DNA from: Flavobacteriales bacterium
GTDB taxonomy: Bacteria > Bacteroidota > Bacteroidia > Flavobacteriales_D > Crocinitomicaceae
Length of the DNA: 64,000 bases
NCBI GenBank assembly: GCA_947449575.1
Contig: CANFRV010000003.1
Location: 62,001 to 126,000 of the forward strand
Direction of reading: 5' to 3'
Within the stretch, counting starts at the first letter, position 1. Every line of letters begins with the position of its first letter. A program made the translations under genes and the position numbers. This document shows positions 1 through 8,060 of this stretch, piece by piece. Below the pieces are notes generated by a model that saw nothing but the letters and a program-made list of their open reading frames with translations, was not told the DNA's origin and searched no databases.

Positions 1-400
1 TTATACATTTGATTTCCAAAAACTTATCATCTCCATCTTCTTTCAGGAAACGGCTAATAATTATATTTTCGATTTGTTTATCATCTTTTATTTTATCAGA
101 AACTCTTGGTAGAAAAGGATAGAGGATGGTTAATCGTTCATCTTCTGTTTGGATAAGTGTTAATCCTGTTTCAAACAAAATTTCTTCGAATTTTTCCGCG
201 ATCATTTCATCATTGAATTCATCTTTTGCATCCTCATGTATATTCGCTAGCCATTCTTCAAATTTCTCAATTGCTGCAGGTTTTAATGCTGAGTGTGTAT
301 AGGTAGGAAAAGGAGATCGGATGTGTTTTTGATCAGTAAACCAGAAGGAGAAAGCTTGTTCTATAAACTCACTATCGATAATTGTTAATTTTTCAGACAT
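1..400 (-). CDS. Unrecognised protein, 3' end cut by window edge
   Basis: An open frame reads leftward from an ATG at 400 through 133 codons without a stop and leaves the window at position 1, so the C-terminus is missing. The N-terminus reads MSEKLTIIDSEFIEQAFSFW. The visible part is acidic and soluble-looking, rich in Glu, Asp, Lys and Ile, with no signal peptide or membrane segment. I do not recognise the family. A CAAAATTA at 421-428 reads as the -7 box TAATTTTG on this strand, 20 nt before the ATG, which supports expression from here. Coding is supported by frame length and amino-acid composition only. Confidence 0.6.
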   Translation of the reverse strand, partial: MSEKLTIIDSEFIEQAFSFWFTDQKHIRSPFPTYTHSALKPAAIEKFEEWLANIHEDAKDEFNDEMIAEKFEEILFETGLTLIQTEDERLTILYPFLPRVSDKIKDDKQIENIIISRFLKEDGDDKFLEIKCI

Positions 401-420
401 TGTTTTGTATTTATATGTAG

Positions 421-428
421 CAAAATTA
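421..428 (-). promoter_or_regulatory. Putative -7 promoter box
   Basis: Read on the minus strand this is TAATTTTG, a match to the Bacteroidota -7 consensus TAnnTTTG. It lies 20 nt upstream of the ATG at 400. No clear -33 TTG is visible at the usual spacing. Confidence 0.4.
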
Positions 429-586
429 AATGTATTATGTCAGTATTAATATGATGTATATCACTTATATATTTATTTAGTCATCTTTAAATCGTACAAT
501 TTAACCCTTTTTTATTTTTTTTATCTTCGACAAATAGCAACTCGTTTATTGTGAATGTATGTGTTATTTATAGTTGTGAATGTGTA

Positions 587-619
587 TTTGTTTATTAAGA
601 TTCATTCTTGATAAACAAA
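587..619. repeat. 14-bp hairpin without U-tract
   Basis: Inverted repeat with arms TTTGTTTATTAAGA (587-600) and TCTTGATAAACAAA (606-619) around a 5-nt loop TTCAT. There is only one non-Watson-Crick position, a T-G pair. Neither strand has a T-run after the stem, so it is not a standard terminator. It sits upstream of the partial gene at 1-400, where it could be an operator or a structured leader element. Confidence 0.55.
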
Positions 620-879
620 CCTTTAGGTGTCATTTTAATTCTATGATTTAAATCATTTTTATATGTAGTAACAAATAGGAATTTTACCACATAAATAAAC
701 GAGGTGTGTAGGTCATTTCTAGTTGAAATGAAAATATACATGGTTGGTTTAAAAAAATATACACAATGAAAAGAAAAGGAGTAAGAAAAGAAGTTGGCGA
801 TTTCGGACTCGAAAACTGTCTGCCACTGCCGCACTTGCAATGCAGCACAACGCTTCTTTTTCTTTGTTGGTTTTAATTC

Positions 880-1416
880 TTAGTTCCAATTGTTTCTTTT
901 TATTGTTTCACTTATATGAGCAAGATGGTGGTTACAATGCCACGCATAAACTCCTATATTTTCGTCAACTCTAAAATTTTTTCTATGTTCAGGATGAATA
1001 AAAATTCTTCCATATTGTTCGTCTGTCAAATTGTTTAATAACACTGTCCATCTTTCGTGTATCCCTTCTATCATTTTCATCGAAGGCTCAATAGGCATAC
1101 TTTTAGTGTCAAGAAGTTCTGCCCAACGTTCTTCAAAATAGGGTTTTATAGTTGGCTGGTCTTCTGTCAATGCAAGTTTTAAACGAGTTAAACTGTTCAT
1201 ATGACTGTCAGCACAATGATGAACTACTTGCCTAATTGTCCAGCCATCAGTTCTATATTGAGTATCAAGTTGCTCGTCAGTCAACTTATATACTTCAGCC
1301 ATTAACCTTGTTGGAAATGTTGAAATATCTGAAACCCATTTTAATAAAATGTCTTTTGTAATTATCTCAGGTTTCTCAAACTTCCCAATCGGATATTTCA
1401 ATTGTTCTAAAGTCAT
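880..1416 (-). CDS. YfiT/DinB-type putative metal-dependent transferase
   Basis: 178 aa. The order of conserved blocks matches the YfiT (BstA-like, DinB superfamily) proteins: YPIGKFE near the N-terminus, WTIRQVVHHCADSHMN in the middle and YAWHCNHHLAHI near the C-terminus. The His residues of HHCADSH and the paired His of HCNHHLAHI are the expected metal ligands of this four-helix fold. Members are annotated as bacillithiol or other thiol transferases acting on electrophiles; the substrate here is inference. The ATG at 1416 is preferred over an upstream TTG at 1425 because it directly precedes the conserved start of the domain. It stands alone between two minus-strand genes. Confidence 0.85.
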   Translation of the reverse strand: MTLEQLKYPIGKFEKPEIITKDILLKWVSDISTFPTRLMAEVYKLTDEQLDTQYRTDGWTIRQVVHHCADSHMNSLTRLKLALTEDQPTIKPYFEERWAELLDTKSMPIEPSMKMIEGIHERWTVLLNNLTDEQYGRIFIHPEHRKNFRVDENIGVYAWHCNHHLAHISETIKRNNWN

Positions 1417-1509
1417 AAAGTTCAAATTTGTTTATGATGTAAGTGTCGTCTTTTAGCCTGACTGCTAACAATTCGAGTTGATCACTTCTATTCAATAACG
1501 AACAATTAA

Positions 1510-1959
1510 TTAGCATCCTTCTATTTCAGTTTTTAGAAATGTCATTCCACCTTCTAATCCCAACGTTAATTGATGAAGATTGGTCGTGTCTAACATTTCT
1601 TTTAAACCATTTTTGATGATCTTGAATTGATTATGGATCGGACACGGTTTTACCTCAGAGCATTCTTTCATGCCTAAACCACAATTCTTATAAATATCTG
1701 GACCATCGATGGAGAAAACAATATCTCGCAAAATAATTTTACTTATATTTTCTGTATTAATAAAAAATCCTCCCGAAGGACCTTTTGCAGATTCTATGAT
1801 GTTGTTTTTTACTAATTTTTGTAATATTTTAGCTGTAAAAGGTTCTGGCGATCCAACTTCCTTGGCAATTTCCTTAATGCTCGGTCGCTTTGAGTTTAAC
1901 GACTGTGTCGCGATATATATGCAAGATCGTATTCCGTATTCACATGCTTTTGAAAACAT
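1510..1959 (-). CDS. Rrf2 family iron-sulfur type transcriptional regulator
   Basis: 149 aa from the ATG at 1959; an in-frame extension to 2019 adds 20 hydrophobic residues unlike the family, so the shorter start (MFSKACEYGIR) is chosen. The N-terminal winged helix (FSKACEYGIRSCIYIA, then IKEIAKEVGSPEPFTAKILQ) and the KGPSGGFF wing are typical of Rrf2. Three cysteines at about 93, 100 and 106 in the motif CGLGMKECSEVKPC fit the Fe-S ligand set of IscR/NsrR/RsrR-like members. It is divergently placed 123 bp from nadA, whose product is a 4Fe-4S enzyme, so control of nadAB in response to Fe-S or redox status is a reasonable inference. Confidence 0.88.
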   Translation of the reverse strand: MFSKACEYGIRSCIYIATQSLNSKRPSIKEIAKEVGSPEPFTAKILQKLVKNNIIESAKGPSGGFFINTENISKIILRDIVFSIDGPDIYKNCGLGMKECSEVKPCPIHNQFKIIKNGLKEMLDTTNLHQLTLGLEGGMTFLKTEIEGC

Positions 1960-1972
1960 TCTCTTTTTTGTG

Positions 1973-1980
1973 CAAATATA
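1973..1980 (-). promoter_or_regulatory. Putative -7 box of the Rrf2 gene
   Basis: CAAATATA on the plus strand reads TATATTTG on the minus strand, a full match to TAnnTTTG. It lies 13 nt upstream of the chosen ATG at 1959 and inside the alternative longer frame, which supports the shorter start. A -33 element is not obvious. Confidence 0.45.
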
Positions 1981-2082
1981 CACTTTATAAAATAATGGGG
2001 ATATTATGACCAGTATCATGGATAATTTAGTCTTTTATTATTGCTGATTTCGTACCTTTATACTCAAATAATTAGTACTAAA

Positions 2083-3015
2083 ATGAATGAAAAGACTTTA
2101 GTAGAAAAGATAAATATTTTAAAGAAGGAGAAAAATGCAGTGATCTTAGCGCATTATTATCAAAATGGTGATATTCAAGATATCGCTGATTATGTTGGTG
2201 ATAGCTTAGGTTTGTCCATCGAAGCAAAAAATACATTTGCTGATATCATTGTTTTCGCAGGTGTTCATTTTATGGCAGAAACAGCCAAAATTATTAACCC
2301 TTCAAAAAAAGTTCTCGTTCCTGATATGAACGCAGGTTGTTCATTGGCTGACTCTTGTACTCCGGCAAAATTCAAAATTTTCAAGGAAAAATATCCTAAT
2401 CATACGACAATTACGTATGTAAACTGCTCAGCTGAGATTAAAGCAATGAGTGACATTGTTTGCACTTCTTCTAATGCATTGAAAATTGTAGAATCCATTC
2501 CTCTAAATACGCCTATAATTTTTGCTCCCGATAAAAACTTAGGGGATTATATTGTCAGAAAAACGGGGAGAGAAATGGTCTTATGGAATGGCGCGTGTGT
2601 AGTGCACGAATCTTTTTCATTAGAGAAATTAATTCAATTAAAGATAAAATATCCAGGTGCAAAAATTGTTTCTCATCCTGAATCTGAAACGCAAGTTCTA
2701 AAATATTCTGATTTTATTGGTTCCACTTCTGAAATGAAAGAATTTATTATTCATTCCAATGCGGATGTTTTTATAGTGGCAACGGAAGAAGGGATTTTAC
2801 ATGGTTTAAAAAAAATAGTTCCTACTAAACTTCTTATTCCTGCGCCTATTTATGACGATAATCTATGCGCTTGCGGAGAATGTGGCTTTATGAAAGTAAA
2901 TACTTTGCAAAAAATATACGACTGTCTACTAAATGAATCACCTGAAATTATTATTTCTAAAGAATTAATTGAAAAAGCGAAAATACCGATTGATAGAATG
3001 TTACAAATAAAATAA
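2083..3015 (+). CDS. nadA: Quinolinate synthase NadA
   Basis: 310 aa, the usual NadA length. It condenses iminoaspartate with dihydroxyacetone phosphate to quinolinate in de novo NAD synthesis, in the cytosol. The motif AHYYQNGDIQDIADYVGDS near residue 24 and the three 4Fe-4S ligands are present: Cys86 (NAGCSLADSC), Cys172 (NGACVVHE) and a C-terminal CACGECG with Cys267. The ATG at 2083 (MNEKTLVEKI) is preferred to the in-frame TTG at 2041. It is followed after 3 nt by nadB, forming an obvious operon, so the iminoaspartate made by NadB can be used directly. Confidence 0.97.
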   Translation: MNEKTLVEKINILKKEKNAVILAHYYQNGDIQDIADYVGDSLGLSIEAKNTFADIIVFAGVHFMAETAKIINPSKKVLVPDMNAGCSLADSCTPAKFKIFKEKYPNHTTITYVNCSAEIKAMSDIVCTSSNALKIVESIPLNTPIIFAPDKNLGDYIVRKTGREMVLWNGACVVHESFSLEKLIQLKIKYPGAKIVSHPESETQVLKYSDFIGSTSEMKEFIIHSNADVFIVATEEGILHGLKKIVPTKLLIPAPIYDDNLCACGECGFMKVNTLQKIYDCLLNESPEIIISKELIEKAKIPIDRMLQIK

Positions 3016-3018
3016 ACG

Positions 3019-4551
3019 ATGGAGGATATAGATGTAATTATTGTTGGGTCAGGCATTGCTGGACTATCACTGTCAATCAAGCTCGCTGAATTGAGACATT
3101 ATGTATCAATTGCTATTTTTACTAAATCAGATGATTTTGAATCTAATACCAGGTATGCACAAGGAGGAATTGCGGGTGTTTTCGATTTACAGAAAGATTC
3201 TTTTGAAAATCATGTGAACGATACTTTGAAAGCTGGTGGTGGTTTGTGTAATGAAGAAATCGTAAAAAAAATAATATACTCAGCTCCAGAGCGTATTCTT
3301 GAATTAGAAAAATGGGGTGTCGATTTTACAAAAAATAAAACAGGCAAAAAAGAAGGTGTTTTAGAAGGAGGACACTCATTTGCAAGAGTTATTCACGCAA
3401 AAGATCATACTGGAAGTGAAGTTGAGAATTCTTTATTGAAAAAAATAAAGGAATTTCCATCGATAAAAATGTATAACCATTTTCGTGTTATAGAATTAAT
3501 GAGTCGTAAAGAAGATGAAAATGGAATGGTAGAAGGTATCAAGGTGTTAGATTCTCTCTCAAATGTTTTAAAAGTAATCTATTCAAAGGTGGTTGTTCTT
3601 TCGACGGGTGGTTGTGGTCAGCTTTTTCAATTTACGACGAATCCCAAAATTGCAACTGGTGATGGAATTGCTTTAGCTAAAAAAGTGGGTGCTGCGATAA
3701 AAGGAATGAATTTTATTCAGTTTCACCCGACTGCATTTTATGAAAAAGGGATGTCTCCCATGTTTCTAATTTCTGAAGCGGTGAGGGGAGCAGGTGCTTT
3801 TGTTGTCAATAAACAAGAAAAAAGATTTGTTTTTGACTACGATACGAGAGGTGAATTAGCGACACGAGATATTGTTACGAAATCCATTTTATGTGAATTA
3901 AAAAAGTCAAATCAAGAGCACGTTTTCTTAGATTGCAGACATATTGATATGAAACAGTTTCAAAACTCTTTCCCAACAATTTTAGCTTATTGTGAAAGTA
4001 AGGGGTTTTCTCTAGCCAATGACTTAATCCCGATAGTTCCAGCGGCTCATTATCAGTGCGGAGGAATTGTGGTGGATGAATTTGGTGAAACGAATGTTGA
4101 AAATTTATTTGCGATTGGTGAATGTTCGAACACGGGCATGCATGGAAAAAATAGATTAGCTTCTAACTCTTTACTGGAAGCGTTGGCATTTGCTCATTTT
4201 TCAGCAAAAAAAATCGTCAATATTCTACAAAATATAACTTTAAATAGAAATACATCTTTACGTGAAAACTATGTGCCTGTTGGTAATGATGAAAATCTCC
4301 CAATCCAAATTAAATTGCAGGAAATAATGTCAAGATATGCGATGATTGGTTCGTCAATTGATGATTTGGAGACTGGTTTTAAGAAAGTGGATGATTTAGA
4401 AACGGAACATCAAAGCATATTTTTAAATAAAAAATTCTCTATTGAAAAGTGGTCATTGATGAATTCTTTTATCATTTCAAAAATCATCATTAATCAGTCA
4501 ATCGATCAGAAAAAAATAGAAAATAAAGTAGGGCAAGAGTTGAGTTATTAG
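3019..4551 (+). CDS. nadB: L-aspartate oxidase NadB
   Basis: 510 aa flavoprotein that oxidises L-aspartate to iminoaspartate, the first step of de novo NAD synthesis. The N-terminal FAD-binding VIIVGSGIAGLS motif, RYAQGGIAGV near residue 45, and the flavoprotein blocks GGCGQLF, QFHPTAF, EAVRGAGA and HYQCGGI (active-site His/Arg region of the succinate dehydrogenase/fumarate reductase family) are all present. Length and domain order (FAD domain, capping domain, helical C-terminus) are normal. It starts 3 nt after nadA stops and is almost certainly co-transcribed. NadC, the next enzyme, is not in the window. Confidence 0.97.
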   Translation: MEDIDVIIVGSGIAGLSLSIKLAELRHYVSIAIFTKSDDFESNTRYAQGGIAGVFDLQKDSFENHVNDTLKAGGGLCNEEIVKKIIYSAPERILELEKWGVDFTKNKTGKKEGVLEGGHSFARVIHAKDHTGSEVENSLLKKIKEFPSIKMYNHFRVIELMSRKEDENGMVEGIKVLDSLSNVLKVIYSKVVVLSTGGCGQLFQFTTNPKIATGDGIALAKKVGAAIKGMNFIQFHPTAFYEKGMSPMFLISEAVRGAGAFVVNKQEKRFVFDYDTRGELATRDIVTKSILCELKKSNQEHVFLDCRHIDMKQFQNSFPTILAYCESKGFSLANDLIPIVPAAHYQCGGIVVDEFGETNVENLFAIGECSNTGMHGKNRLASNSLLEALAFAHFSAKKIVNILQNITLNRNTSLRENYVPVGNDENLPIQIKLQEIMSRYAMIGSSIDDLETGFKKVDDLETEHQSIFLNKKFSIEKWSLMNSFIISKIIINQSIDQKKIENKVGQELSY

Positions 4552-4600
4552 ATTCCTACTTTATAGTGAAAATAACACTTATACTAAAAAAAAACTAAAG

Positions 4601-5272
4601 TTAAGATTCTTTTTTCGGCCTTGCTACAAGGGCATATTGTATGTATTTGCAATCTTTGATATAGCCCAATGTTAGCGTGTTAAGAATGTGAAATCCGACA
4701 GAAGGCGTAGGTTTTAATCCTTTTATGGAGATAACTTCATAGTTCAGATCCTCAAACATGTTAATCATACTTTTTTTGGTAAAAAATCGCAGGTGAGTCC
4801 TATCCATCACACCATTGTCTTCATATTTCCAATCTTTTCCAAAAACATATTTTTTAAATACGCGCCAATATCTAGCATTTGGAATTGAGCATACTACGAC
4901 TCCATTCGGAGATAAATTTCCTTTGATAGTCGTCAATATTTCATACGGATTTACAAGATGTTCAAGTACATCATTAAACGTAATACAATCAAAATAGGCC
5001 GAAGGAACCTCAGAAATAGTAGTAGCTATGTCACCTTGAATTACAGTGTGTAAATGACCTTTTGCTGTCTCAGCTGAAGTAACATCCATTTCGAGTCCCC
5101 AAACTTCCGCATTGAATCGATTCTTAGCTTCATTTCCAAAATGCCCTTCACTACAACCACAATCAAGAATTTTTTTCGCATCTTGTGGAATAAAATCTAA
5201 CATCTCTGATCGAATATTTGCATAATATCCTTCAGGTTTTACAATCATATCTGCTATTTCGGTTGTATTCAT
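4601..5272 (-). CDS. Class I SAM-dependent methyltransferase
   Basis: 223 aa. The SAM-binding glycine-rich motif ILDCGCSEGHFG lies near residue 35, followed by an acidic loop (GLEMD), and then DCITFNDVLEHLVNPYEIL, which is typical of the Methyltransf_23/UbiG-like group often found in polysaccharide and O-antigen clusters. The substrate cannot be read from the sequence. The gene is convergent with nadB, 49 bp apart. A TATGTTTG -7 box ends only 4 nt before its ATG, suggesting a leaderless transcript. Confidence 0.85.
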   Translation of the reverse strand: MNTTEIADMIVKPEGYYANIRSEMLDFIPQDAKKILDCGCSEGHFGNEAKNRFNAEVWGLEMDVTSAETAKGHLHTVIQGDIATTISEVPSAYFDCITFNDVLEHLVNPYEILTTIKGNLSPNGVVVCSIPNARYWRVFKKYVFGKDWKYEDNGVMDRTHLRFFTKKSMINMFEDLNYEVISIKGLKPTPSVGFHILNTLTLGYIKDCKYIQYALVARPKKES

Positions 5273-5276
5273 TGCA

Positions 5277-5284
5277 CAAACATA
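5277..5284 (-). promoter_or_regulatory. Putative -7 box 4 nt before ATG of the methyltransferase
   Basis: CAAACATA reads TATGTTTG on the minus strand (consensus TAnnTTTG). Only 4 nt separate it from the ATG at 5272, so transcription would begin at or next to the start codon. Confidence 0.4.
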
Positions 5285-5416
5285 CTAAATGATAAATAAA
5301 TCACGCTATGTTTGATTAAAATTAGCTTAGAAATGTTGTGGTGTTTTGATAAAGAAAAGAAAAAATACAATTTTCTGCTCGTTGATGTTTAAGCCGAAAG
5401 TAGCGCGTCACGTAAC

Positions 5417-5454
5417 AAAAAAAGGTCCAAAATAACAATGTATTTTGGACCTTT
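5417..5454 (-). terminator. Rho-independent terminator of the VWD-protein gene
   Basis: A perfect 14-bp stem, AAAGGTCCAAAATA (5421-5434) with TATTTTGGACCTTT (5441-5454) around ACAATG. On the minus strand it is followed by a T-run from the A-tract at 5417-5423. It lies 20 nt beyond the stop of the gene at 5475-7163. Confidence 0.85.
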
Positions 5455-5474
5455 TTCAGTTTTAAAAGTATTTA

Positions 5475-7163
5475 TTAATGACCCTTTTTTAGAATCGTTG
5501 TTGGTGTTTTTATCGGCGCACTTGCAGGTGGCTTCGATACTGGTGATGAACTTGGCGACTGTTGCGGTTTACTCGCAGGAGAAGAAAAAACAGGACTCGG
5601 AGATGAAGTTGGTGACGGGGAAGTGTTAGTTGATTTTGAAGGAGCAAAAATAATTTTCTTTGGTTTAGGTTCCACAATTGGCGGATAATAAACGGGTTCA
5701 CCACTTGTCGTTTTTGGTGTCGTTGTTTTTTCGCTTTTTGTTTCAGGTTTGCTAATTGGTTGGTTTTGAACAGGAGTGATTACTTTGTATTCGTCCACAT
5801 TTTCAATTTTATTTGGAATCCCATTTGAGTTGTTTAATTCAGTCGCAGGCTCTTTTGGTAGGATTGGCTTATTAATGTTTGGCGTACCATTTTCTTTAGG
5901 TATTCTTGGTAAAATAACTCCATTGGTAGCATCTGTGATAATTGGTTGTGGTGCTGGAGGAATATTTAGATAGGCATTATCAAAAATACAACCTCGTAAA
6001 TCAGATCCAGTGATACCTTGGTTTTCACAATTTCTTCTCGAAGTAGCAATTTGACTTTGATTTAAGTCTCCAACAGTCCTGTGATTGCTTGGAAAAGATA
6101 AGTCTGTAAAAGAGTTGGAGTTTTGCCCAATACCATAATCAAACAATGTATTCATATCCGTCACTCTCCAATATGAGCCAAAATCTTTTGATAAACGCTC
6201 AAGATAGTCCTTTTCAGCATTATTTGCTGCTTCATTTAAAGGAGTGTTTCCAAAAGGACCATTAAATCTTGTAAGTGAAGAAAATAATTGTGAATCATTC
6301 GGTCTATTAGGAGTTTTTAAATCGTCATCTGGTGTTCCATTGGCATTACCAAGTAATCCTTGATAACCTCCTAAGACACATGGGTAAACAAGTGTTGTTA
6401 CATTCATAAAACCAGAACCTGTTTTTTGTATTGAAACTTTTTCGCCTGTTGGCCAAGTAATAATGTAATTATTTTTAGTGTTTCTAACAGTTCCACCATG
6501 AGGTAAAAAGTAGGTTGAATTTTCGATATGCACAGGTCTTCCATTCAAACGAAGATCTGTTGAATGATCTGAATCAGGCTTTTCTCCTCCATAAATACAA
6601 AATCTATCACCACCTACATTCATCGCCACTGCTATGTTTAAAGCGAAATCAGGTCCGTTTGCTTTTTGACGCGTTTGTACTTCAAAATATCCATTGTTCG
6701 ATTTAGCAAGGATAAATTCCCCAACGGATTGCAAAGAGTATGAATTTCCATCGAAAGAACTAAAGTGAGGGTCGCCAAATGTTCTTCCAGAAACGGTTTG
6801 GCATGTTGGTCTAACAAATAATTCTACTATATTTTCCCATGCTTGTGCGTTTGAACCATCGTTTCTTGCGGTATTTCTTTGCGAACTTGCAATTCCTCTA
6901 ATTGTTTCTTTAACGGGCATTGGAATCATCGAATATAACTCATAGGGAGTAAAATCTTCGGGAAAATTTCTATCAGGTATAGGTTGATTTTGAGAAATAG
7001 CGACAATACTTTTTGAAAGCCATTCTCCCCGAAGTTGATCCCACTTCTGTAATTCGGAATCAATAGATGCAAATTCTCTTCCTAAATTTTCATTTTGAGC
7101 AAAGCTGTAGTGTAAGTTTAAGATAATCAGTAATGTGCAAAAAAGTAATTGTCTCGTTTTCAT
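5475..7163 (-). CDS. Secreted von Willebrand factor type D (VWD) domain protein
   Basis: 562 aa. A Sec signal peptide (MKTRQLLFCTLLIILNLHYS, cleaved near FAQ) is followed by a short helical region and then a VWD domain at about 119-290. The latter shows the hallmark GRTFGDPHFSSFDGNSYSL and the later GLLGNANGTPDDDL. The last roughly 150 residues are Pro/Ser/Thr-rich low complexity with many PKP, SPSP and SKP units, ending in LKKGH. No T9SS, TonB or lipobox signal is seen, so it is probably periplasmic or released by another route. VWD domains are common in animal mucins and sporadic in bacteria; an adhesive or matrix role is inference only. Confidence 0.82.
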   Translation of the reverse strand: MKTRQLLFCTLLIILNLHYSFAQNENLGREFASIDSELQKWDQLRGEWLSKSIVAISQNQPIPDRNFPEDFTPYELYSMIPMPVKETIRGIASSQRNTARNDGSNAQAWENIVELFVRPTCQTVSGRTFGDPHFSSFDGNSYSLQSVGEFILAKSNNGYFEVQTRQKANGPDFALNIAVAMNVGGDRFCIYGGEKPDSDHSTDLRLNGRPVHIENSTYFLPHGGTVRNTKNNYIITWPTGEKVSIQKTGSGFMNVTTLVYPCVLGGYQGLLGNANGTPDDDLKTPNRPNDSQLFSSLTRFNGPFGNTPLNEAANNAEKDYLERLSKDFGSYWRVTDMNTLFDYGIGQNSNSFTDLSFPSNHRTVGDLNQSQIATSRRNCENQGITGSDLRGCIFDNAYLNIPPAPQPIITDATNGVILPRIPKENGTPNINKPILPKEPATELNNSNGIPNKIENVDEYKVITPVQNQPISKPETKSEKTTTPKTTSGEPVYYPPIVEPKPKKIIFAPSKSTNTSPSPTSSPSPVFSSPASKPQQSPSSSPVSKPPASAPIKTPTTILKKGH

Positions 7164-7347
7164 AAGTTGTAAAAATTAAATTTAACTTTTTTATTCTTTG
7201 CTAAATTACTTGAAATACAAACTGTAGAATTTTTATTATCAAAAATTTAACAAAATATTTTTTAAAATTCTAGTTCGATTTATATGACAAGATTTCATAA
7301 ATGAGCTGTAGTTTACTGCCATCCTGTCTGTATTCATAGAATGGCAA

Positions 7348-7355
7348 TATCTTTG
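7348..7355 (+). promoter_or_regulatory. Putative -7 box of grpE-dnaJ
   Basis: TATCTTTG, a full match to TAnnTTTG. It predicts a transcript start close to 7360, so the in-frame ATG at 7360 would be at the very 5' end and the ATG at 7387 is the better start for GrpE. No CIRCE-type inverted repeat is evident. Confidence 0.5.
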
Positions 7356-7386
7356 AGAAGTGCAATGTATCAAAAATCAAAATAAG

Positions 7387-7950
7387 ATGTCTGAGGAAAA
7401 AGAAATGAACGAGGAGCAAGCAATACCGGTAACAGAAACTGAAAATGTAACGGGAGAAAACACTGAAAGTAGCGCTGAGGAAACGCAAGTTACTCCAGAG
7501 CCAGTTGAACTTACGTGGGAGGATAAATATGAAGAAATGAATGATAAATTCGTTCGTTTGTATGCGGAGTTTGATAATTATCGTCGTCGCACAAATAAAG
7601 AAAGAATAGATTTAATCGGTTCAGCAAGTGCTGGTGTTATTAAAGATATGATTCCAGTGTTAGATGATTTTGACCGTGCGATTTTAAACAATGAGAAGTC
7701 AGATGATATTAAAGCTGTAAAAGAAGGTTTTTTATTGGTTGCAACTAAATTTCGTGGAATTTTAGAAGGAAAAGGTTTGAAGCAAATGAAATCTAAAGGG
7801 GAACCTTTCGATAGTGAGTTCCATGAGGCGATTGCTAATATTCCAGCTCCAGAGAAAAAGTTGAAAGGGAAAGTGGTGGATGATGTTGAAAAAGGATATT
7901 TATTAAACGATAAAGTTGTTCGCTTCGCTAAAGTTGTAGTTGGACAATAA
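7387..7950 (+). CDS. grpE: GrpE, nucleotide exchange factor for DnaK
   Basis: 187 aa from the ATG at 7387. An acidic, disordered N-terminus (about residues 1-45) is followed by the long coiled-coil helix (DKYEEMNDKFVRLYAEFDNY RRRT region) and the C-terminal beta domain with DSEFHEAIANIPAP and GYLLNDKVVRFAKVVVG, the GrpE signature. It releases ADP from DnaK in the cytosolic chaperone cycle. It is followed by dnaJ 110 bp downstream in the same orientation; dnaK itself is not in the window. The in-frame upstream ATG at 7360 adds nine residues and is less likely. Confidence 0.95.
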   Translation: MSEEKEMNEEQAIPVTETENVTGENTESSAEETQVTPEPVELTWEDKYEEMNDKFVRLYAEFDNYRRRTNKERIDLIGSASAGVIKDMIPVLDDFDRAILNNEKSDDIKAVKEGFLLVATKFRGILEGKGLKQMKSKGEPFDSEFHEAIANIPAPEKKLKGKVVDDVEKGYLLNDKVVRFAKVVVGQ

Positions 7951-8060
7951 CCTTACTTTTCAATGGTGCAATTGTCGTATTGAAGTTGATAATAAAAAAT
8001 TTGATGGATTTGTTTTTATTCAAAATAAAGGAATAAAAACAATTCAATAAAAATAAAGTC

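Larger units (their letters stand above)
401..879. other. Gene-poor intergenic region
   Basis: No convincing gene in 479 bp. A minus-strand open frame at 595-840 has Phe/Tyr/Ser-rich composition and no recognisable domain, and I treat it as spurious. The stretch holds a putative -7 box (421-428), two approximate copies of TTGTGAATGT (549 and 575), and a strong hairpin (587-619). Around 815-860 the base composition rises noticeably in GC compared with the flanks, with no gene that I can identify. Confidence 0.5.

Noticed and set aside
595-840. 81-aa minus-strand open frame
   Set aside because: Composition is Phe/Tyr/Ser-rich, no domain, no promoter or coupling, and it crosses a hairpin; probably AT-rich noise.
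4552-4600. Terminator between nadB and the convergent methyltransferase
   Set aside because: Only a weak interrupted dyad (TATAGTG/CACTTATA) followed by an A-run is visible; not convincing.
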